From positions 1-14,375 of the forward strand of contig RXOD01005390.1 of NCBI GenBank assembly GCA_005223375.1: DNA of 14,375 nucleotides, written 5' to 3'. This stretch comes from Amoebophrya sp. AT5.2. Its lineage: Eukaryota; Sar; Dinophyceae; Syndiniales; Amoebophryaceae. The number at the start of each line of letters is the position of its first letter. The stretch's first letter is position 1. Positions 8,498 through 14,375 of the stretch are shown piece after piece. A program made the translations under genes and the position numbers. A model generated the notes under the pieces. The model did not search any database, was not told the origin of the DNA, and saw nothing but the letters and a program-made list of their open reading frames with translations.

Positions 8498-11294
8498 TTA
8501 CAGCTCTTGTCTGGAGCTTTTCTTCTTTTTCTTCTTGCCGTTTCCGGTGGACTCTACCCATGCGCGGTAGAGCTTGCCCTCATGCTTCAGGAGGTCCGGC
8601 TCCGCACTCAACCGCGGGTTCCCGATCACAAGTGCGTCCGCGGACGGTTTTGTGATTGTGGCGCCAACCTTCGCGGCGTCAGTCGGGAACTCAACGTTGA
8701 CGCGCACAACCAAGTCCCCCCGGGCGCCATACGCGTTGAACATACCTGTAGGAGAAAATTATGCCGTGGTCGTGGAGACTATCGATTCCAACTTCCTTGA
8801 AAGTATTAGTAGTCAACGCGAATCACTTTGTCACAGTGAGTAGGTACAAGAGAGAGAGAGAAAGGTACAACTACCTTTTCCCTTGACGCGGATTATTTCG
8901 CCTGGCTGCGTAGTTTTTCCCTCCCGGCTGATAAATACCGCGTCGGGGTCGTTCAATAACTTCCACGATGTCTGGAACCCGTACAACGCCTGCTCGACCG
9001 AAATCGTCAGCACAGTGTGCAAGTCGTCTTCCTGGGCAAAGTACCTGTAGAGAAAGAGTAGTTCTCCGCATCGCAGTCTGCAGTTCGTTGTCTACTTAAT
9101 TATACCACCATCAATCTCCAGTGAGCGCGGGACGAGGAGAAAAGTTACGAGGATAAGTTCGTACGTTTCGTGCGGCATTCTTTTGACCACGAAGCGCACC
9201 GCCCCCGGCAGCCGGCCCGGCGTCTGGTGGCTCATGTTGCGGATGGAGCGCATTTTCGTCCCATCCGCGGCGTTCGCACTGACCCGAAGGTTCGGAATCC
9301 TCACCGGCTCTTCCCGGCACCGCTCGCGACTCTCCACTTCAACCGTTTTGGAGCCAACCATGAACGGGCCCTGCATTTTGGGTACTTGGCGGACCTCCGG
9401 CGGACACCTGCCGCAGGTCTTGCACTCCTCGCTCGTCGGGTTGGCGCGGCACCCCCGGCAAATCGTCAGCCGCGGGAAGGTGTAGGTTTTCTGTTTTGTT
9501 TATTTTTCGAAGAGTAGATTGATTTTGATTCTGGTTGCGCGTGATAGGGAGCTATGATAGGCAGCTCAAACAGAAGGCCGCCGGGGATAGACAATTATAA
9601 TGAATCAATCGACAGCTACCGAGTCCGTTCCCGCAAAGAGCTCTTCCAGCGTGACCGGGACGTCGATCTGCGTGTCCTCCTGCCGAAGCCGCTGCTCGAC
9701 CTGCTGCTTGATTTGGGCATTGTTCGGCTGCTGCGCCTTGATCTGGGCCTCCGCCTGCGCGCGCATCGGGTGGTTCTTCGGAATTTGCTGGTCCAACTGC
9801 GCCATCTGCTGCGCGACCTGGAGTTTTTATGTTGATGAGTAATCTACGACTCGCTTCTGATTCGGTGCCTCGATCGATAATTCGACCACTAGGCATACCT
9901 GTCCCTCCATCTCCTTCATGAATGTCTCCGTGTTCTTCACCAGCAGCGCCCCGCCCGCGAGGTAGTAGTCCTTTTTCTCCGGGTCGGAGAGGATTTCGTA
10001 CGCTTGTCGGATTTTTTCGAACAGCGCCGGATCCCCGCCCTTGTCGGGATGGTGCGTCACCGACTTCTTGCGGTACGACTTTTTGATCTCGGAAGGACTT
10101 GCCTCCGTGGACACCTCCAGCACGGCGAAGGCATCCTCGGCGAGAACTGTGTGATCGGGTATTGATGGGGAAATGGTTGGACTTGTTATCAAGTGAAATG
10201 CAAATGAGAGAAACTCCCAACGACCGCTGTTCAGCGGCATGGCCGTCATCGCCCAATATTAGCAAACCGGTAGAAATATAGAGTCCGTGTTATGAATGTA
10301 GTACGGGAATCTTCCTCTCCGCTCGCGGCGATTTTGGAAAAGGTGATGACCGACGGCTTTCCCGTGGACTTGGACGGCTTTGTCGTTTCGAGTCGCGTTT
10401 TCTTCAGCTCGTCTTCCTGGTGCGCGTCAAGCATTGCCTTTGCGTCTGCGTCCTTGCTTTCGTAGGCCGCGGTGCCTGACAGTTTATATCCATCTATCAT
10501 CTCCGACTCAGTGAAAAATTCACACCCACTAGCAGCGAACGGAACGAAGGCTTGCCAAGCCACTAGCAATTAGCGGACTCCTCGTTGGGCTACGTCACAG
10601 CAAAAAAAAATCCTTGAAAAAAAAATGATGATTTTAATCTTGCGGCGGTAGACGCCTTAGATTTCCCGTCTTCTTCCAATGTTGCGCTGATATTGAAAAA
10701 AAAAATAATCCTCCACAATCGTCTACCTTTCACGACGAGTTTGAGCACTTGCTCGGGCGTTTTCTGTGTGTCGGGCGTGTTCAGAAACACGTGCGTCTTC
10801 GAGGCGGACCACTTGCAGAGGCCTTCGTGCTTCGCACACGCTTTGACGGTCCCGCCCAGCTCGCCGTCGCGGTTGAAAACGTACGACCCAGCCTTCCCCT
10901 GCCACTCCGTATTCACCAACCATTCAAAGCTGCTGTCCACCTTTTGCGTCACGCCGCCCGGCCACTCCAGCTGCATCTGCCGCTGCTGCCCGGGCACTGA
11001 TTGTTTATTTTAGTGCGGGAAATAAAAAGTGCTGGCCTATCATGTCACAGTGTGGTTCTATTGCAGTGCTAGTGGTCTGATTGACAAAAACTGCAAACGG
11101 CATTGGAGAGAAGTGGCAAGAAAACTTCACGTGATGGAAAAGTTACTTCCTCCGCCCATCAGCGCGCCGAGAATGTCGCCCATGCCGCCGCCGCCGCCAC
11201 CACCCATCTGAAACGTGAACTGCTGCCCACTAACTTCGGAAGACATTGCCGAAAGTAGCAAGGCGCCGCCTGCTACTTTGGAACGCAAACTCAT
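8498..11294 (-). CDS. ER-type DnaJ/Hsp40 co-chaperone with extra N-terminal domain and RQEL tail
   Basis: Probable luminal J-protein partner of BiP-type Hsp70. Eight exons: 11294-11147, 10996-10727, 10475-10305, 10146-9899, 9817-9620, 9490-9165, 9044-8875, 8745-8498 (592 residues); all introns are GTA...AG. The start at 11294 opens a signal peptide (MSLRSKVAGGALLLSAM), followed by Gly-rich MGGGGGGGMG. Residues ~50-140 form a small domain with FEWLVNTEW, NRDGELGG and CKWSASKTHVF that I cannot name. The J domain starts near 197, with HPD at 229-231. Then VTLEELFAG, a reduced Cys module (ICRGC...CKTCGRC) in place of the four-repeat zinc domain, and two C-terminal substrate domains (MSHQTPG, EDDLHTVLTI, GFQTSW, VKGKGM). 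The C-terminus is poly-Lys then SSRQEL; RQEL fits the ER-retrieval pattern [KRHQSA][DENQ]EL. An in-frame ATG at 11402 would bury the leader, so I prefer 11294. Joins across introns restore family sequence, e.g. MPHETYFAQEDDLH. Confidence 0.92.
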
Positions 11295-12306
11295 CGTCGT
11301 TCTTCTTTTGCTCCCCGTCGGTGCGGACGATGTGCTTGAAAGACCACTGCAGGAAAACGCCCTGCTCTTTTTCTCCCTGGTGTTGGTTGCCAAAATACTC
11401 ATTCTCGCTTTCCTCGCGCGGCACGTCGCCTTTACGTCGTTCTCGTGTCGTCGTTGGAGATAGCAGGAAGTGCGTGGCGCGGATGGAAACGACGAGGCGC
11501 AGGACAGAAGCTTATCTCCTACGCGGCAAGATTTATGTTTATGATGTTTGTAGTTCTAGGTCGTAATACCACGAGAAATATGAGAAATCGCTTGTCGCTA
11601 AAGTGAACAAATGGATTTATTCTTCACTTGTGGAGGTAGTGCCGTGGGGTGCGGAATAGAAGCACGACAATCCACAACGCCACCGACAGTAGGTTGCTGG
11701 AAATAGGTCTACGCCGATGTATTCACTTCTGCAGACCCTTCCAAGTCACAATGAAGAATGAGCCCCTGGCAGCCACGATGGAGAATCGGTGTGAACTTCT
11801 TGTGCAGGACAATCAGCAGTTCGCGCGCTACGGATGAAGCGCAAATGTAAGTACCATTCGATCGGTCCTGAAATTGCTGTAGTCATTTTTTCTCGAAATT
11901 TTTTCGCAGATCGGCTTCGGTCCTTACACGCGCAGCGACTGAAGAGTAAAGTGGCATTTTGATCTGCACGGCGATTCCGATTCCAGCCTCAGACACGAAT
12001 AGTCTTAGTCTTCGGCGGATTAACATTAACTTTGAACACGATTATGTCACTCCGGCTTCGAGCGCAGCAGTCACGCCGAACTGCAGGGCTTTCTCACTGC
12101 GAGTGCGAACAAGTGTGCATAGCACTTAATTTGAATTTCGCTTTCGCTATATTTTCACTCGACCGCCGCGTCCGCGAGTCTTCACAGCGAGTGCAAAGTC
12201 AGTCGCTTATGACTCCTTCGCGCCTTTCTTGGCCGAAAAACTCCGCAACCGGGACCAGCAGAGCGCAGCATCGCTCAAGCCTAGGAGCAAAGTGCGGGTT
12301 TCTGTT
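11295..12306. other. Intergenic region between NTF2-like stop and DnaJ start
   Basis: No firm gene. Two stretches look mildly coding. One is the minus-strand frame 11511-11230 (no ATG, charged), which overlaps the DnaJ start in another frame. The other is a plus-strand peptide starting at ATG 11751 (28 codons, MKNEPLAATMENRCELL), followed by a GTAAGT. Several near-palindromic gcgagtg and cactcg words occur at 12090-12200 without a clear long inverted repeat. Confidence 0.5.
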
Positions 12307-13703
12307 TTATTTCTCTCCACCCACGCCGACGCCCACGCCCTCGCCGACGCCCTGCGACACCTGTTCTCTTTTCTTTTTCTCAAGTCCGTACTGCTTCCAC
12401 GCCGGAATCGGCCGTGACGCTTTACCGCTTCCATCTCCGGCCACCGGCGACCCGCCCGCGAACAGCTGCCGTCGCTCCCACGAACCCGATTCCATCGGAC
12501 TACCCGGTTGGCTATTATTATTCCTCGATGTCTGTGAATAATGCTGAGACGAGTTGTAGTTGTGCTCCAAACCGCCGCACCCGGCGCGGTCGGCACTCCC
12601 CGACGCGTTAGTCACGTGCGCGGAGACGCGCCGCTTCGCGCCGCCGCGCGACAGCGAAATCCCAACGCGCGGAGCCGCCTGGTTCGCATCGCGGACCAGG
12701 AACTCCTGTTTATATTCGTTTCGTATATCATCTTGATTGCTGTCCTGTACCTGTAGTGAAGGCAACCGTGTGAAAAAGAAAATCGCTACTCGACAGAAGT
12801 TGTTGCTATATACCTTGATGCTTTGGATGTTGTAGAAGGGGTGGAGGTATTCTTCGAGCGATTGAATGCGCCAGCCGGTTTCGGTGTTCCGAAACCGAAG
12901 CGTTGCGAGCTGGACGAAGCACATCATCTCGTGGGTCTCCGCACGCTTGTTCGCGCGCCGCTCGAACGACGCGAGCCACTTCACCGTCGCCTGCTTCTGC
13001 TCAAAGTCGAACACCTGTTCGACGAAGTTGTATTAGGCACAGCTCTTCACGCGCAAAAAATAAGTAAGTTAAGTACCATATCTTCTTCCACGTGTTGGAA
13101 CTCGATGTCTTTTTCGTTTTGGCAGATTTGTTTCCGCCAGTAGCTGCGAATCGCTTCCAGACCCTGCATCACGCGCCCCGGCTTCTCTTTGTAAGCGCCG
13201 TCCGGACAAAAAAGGGCCGCGATCTGCTCCGTGTCTTGCTCCATCCACGCCTTACCGTATCGCGCCACAAACTCACTCACTAATCCCCGCGAAAACTCCG
13301 CGCGCGTCCAGGCGGCCGATTCGCTGAAAAGGAACGCTGGGGTAGATGATGAGGGGGAAGCAGTGGTAGTCGCGGTCGTGGTACTAGTAGTCGCTTTGCC
13401 AAAAGTGCCGAACGACGCGGAAGTAGCCGTCGCTGCGGCCACTTCGCCGCTGACGGGGGTAGCCGCGGGAGTGCCGTAGGTATCGCTGAGACGAGGAAGG
13501 GGGTTGGGAGTAGAACCACCGCGGTTTTTCTCGGATATCCCGCGCTCGGCCGCAGGTACGGCGTGGGGATCGGAAGACGAGTCCTTCAGAAAAGCGGGGG
13601 CGTCGCCGCTGAGCCACGCGGGTACGCGGGTTCCGCCCGGCGTCGCGCCGCCGTAACGACCGGGCAGCGCAGCGTCAGCATGAGGAGCGCTGGTGCCAGG
13701 CAT
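12307..13703 (-). CDS. NTF2-like (SnoaL/NTF2 fold) domain protein with disordered flanks
   Basis: Three exons, 13703-13077, 13014-12814 and 12750-12307, give 423 residues; both introns are GTA...CAG (62 and 63 nt). Residues 1-130 are Pro-, Ser-, Thr- and Ala-rich and probably disordered. Residues ~136-270 look like an NTF2 fold: a first helix pair (LVSEFVARYGKAWMEQDTEQ), the strand-turn LFCPDGAYKEKPG, GLEAIRSYW, then strands with FDFEQKQATVKWLASFERR, ETHEMMCFVQLATLRF and a final WRIQSLEEYLHPF. The fold serves as enzyme or adaptor, and I see no catalytic set that decides between them. The tail (277-423) is polar, with SRPIPAWKQYGLEKKKRE, and ends in Gly/Val repeats. The start is the first ATG of the open frame; the frame is open a little further up, so an upstream exon is possible. 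It could be a nuclear transport or RNA-associated factor, but that is unproven. Confidence 0.75.
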
Positions 13704-14063
13704 TGCGACGTTAGATCCAAAAAGGCGGGTCACCGCAATTCTTCAAATCAAGATAGCCATGGGTGTTCGGTTGGTTATCAAATGCAATGCCGGCAGCAAG
13801 TCAGGTGGGCTCAGTGGTGTACTTACTAGCGTTCTTTTGCGTCTAACGCAAACGCGGGCAGCTGCGTGATCAGGTGAAATACGAACACCGCACCGGCGAG
13901 CCTCTGTCGCCGAAGATCGGGTAAAGCGTAGAAGCCAGTAGTTATGAACACGTGCCATCGCGAAGTCCATTGCTCCGCCGTAGAGATAGGGGGCCGTCTC
14001 CTCGATAGTAGATGCGCGGACAGAACGACAAGACGGGCGGTCGGGGTTCACCGAAGAAGACAA
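13704..14063 (-). other. Unresolved possible exon(s) upstream of the NTF2-like gene
   Basis: Two overlapping minus-strand frames look partly coding. One is open from 14047 to a TAG at 13828-13826 (73 codons, no ATG), with WHVFITTGFYALPDLRRQ and a hydrophobic stretch ending LITQLPAFALDAKER. The other runs through 14063-13743 and contains APYLYGGAMDFAMARVHNYW. A consensus donor GTAAGT starts at 13826. Neither frame joins the NTF2-like exon without a stop or frame clash using the AG sites I can see. This may be the 3' end of another gene or chance. Confidence 0.25.
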
Positions 14064-14075
14064 AGACCCCCGGCC

Positions 14076-14375
14076 CCCGTGCGTGCGCTCGGCCGTGGCG
14101 GGCGCCGTTTCGCCGCACTGTTTGGGCGCGGGCGCGATCCACTCGCCCGGAATTTTCTCGGCCGCGGGCTAAGGGGTTCCCTGGCCAGGAGCGTGCGCCC
14201 GGCTTCCTTTTGTGCTCTCTTTCCATCCCCCGCACTTGTTGCGGGCCGCGCAACGCAATCGGCCGAGATCGGCCGGCGCCCGTGCGTGCGCCCGGAATCT
14301 TTTCGGCCGCGGACTGATGGACCTCCAGGCTGAGTGGGTGGATCCGGCTCCCTTTGTGCGTCTCTTTCCATCCGC
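14076..14375. repeat. GC-rich degenerate direct repeats at right edge, period about 145 bp
   Basis: Unit 14144-14233 and unit 14289-14375 both start cgcccggaat, continue with cggccgcgg, and end with a pyrimidine block containing ctctttccatc. Matching starts are 145 bp apart. The word cccgtgcgtgcgc appears at 14076 and 14279, hinting at a third partial unit. The array may continue past the edge. The ORFs crossing it are Arg/Pro/Gly-rich shadow frames and I see no gene. Confidence 0.7.

Noticed and set aside
12032..12541. Plus-strand frame of 169 codons
   Set aside because: Its right half is antisense to the NTF2-like tail, where low-complexity Gly/Val codons make an open Pro/Thr frame.
13703..13826. 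Joining the hydrophobic frame ending at 13826 to the NTF2-like exon as a signal-peptide exon
   Set aside because: Using GTAAGT at 13826 and the AG before 13746 creates a stop codon in one frame and a phase clash in the other.
14048..14371. Arg/Pro/Gly-rich frames on both strands at the right edge
   Set aside because: They arise from GC-rich direct repeats; open frames on both strands are expected from composition alone.

Overview
The window looks like nuclear DNA of a protist from the dinoflagellate side of the alveolates. Every gene has an unmistakably eukaryotic product: a CPA1 Na+/H+ exchanger, an endoplasmic-reticulum DnaJ, a ZRANB2-type splicing factor and an NTF2-fold protein. At least three are broken by short introns, and a fourth probably is. 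All five recognisable genes lie on the minus strand, as in dinoflagellate one-way gene clusters. One intron lacks GT-AG ends and is a foldback element with terminal inverted repeats and a target-site duplication. That style of intron is known from the parasitic dinoflagellate Amoebophrya, so a Syndiniales (Amoebophrya-like) source is my best guess, though not proven. I see no bacterial operon, CRISPR array, tRNA, rRNA or intact transposase gene.

Layout from right to left, which is the direction of transcription. 14375-13704: GC-rich, repeat-bearing DNA plus an unresolved possible exon. 13703-12307: three-exon NTF2-like gene. 12306-11295: intergenic. 11294-8498: eight-exon ER-type DnaJ/Hsp40 with a signal peptide, a novel-looking N-terminal domain, a J domain, a reduced zinc module, the substrate-binding domains and a C-terminal RQEL. 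8497-7751: intergenic. 7750-6134: three-exon ZRANB2 homologue whose second intron is the foldback element. A 20-bp stem hairpin overlaps its stop codon. 6133-5215: intergenic, with one weak plus-strand ORF. 5214-1104: probable two-exon NHE/SOS1-like exchanger with a Cys-containing luminal domain ahead of the transport core. 1103-257: intergenic, with a degenerate ~136-bp tandem duplication. 256-1: 5' end of a fifth minus-strand gene cut by the window edge.

The genes do not form a pathway. Three begin with signal-peptide-like sequences (partial gene, exchanger, DnaJ) and one acts in pre-mRNA splicing. The exon models were built by hand. Summed exon lengths are divisible by three in every complete gene (1272, 1779, 984 and 3948 nt), and joined exons restore family motifs, which supports the models. 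RNA evidence would settle the exchanger intron and all start codons.
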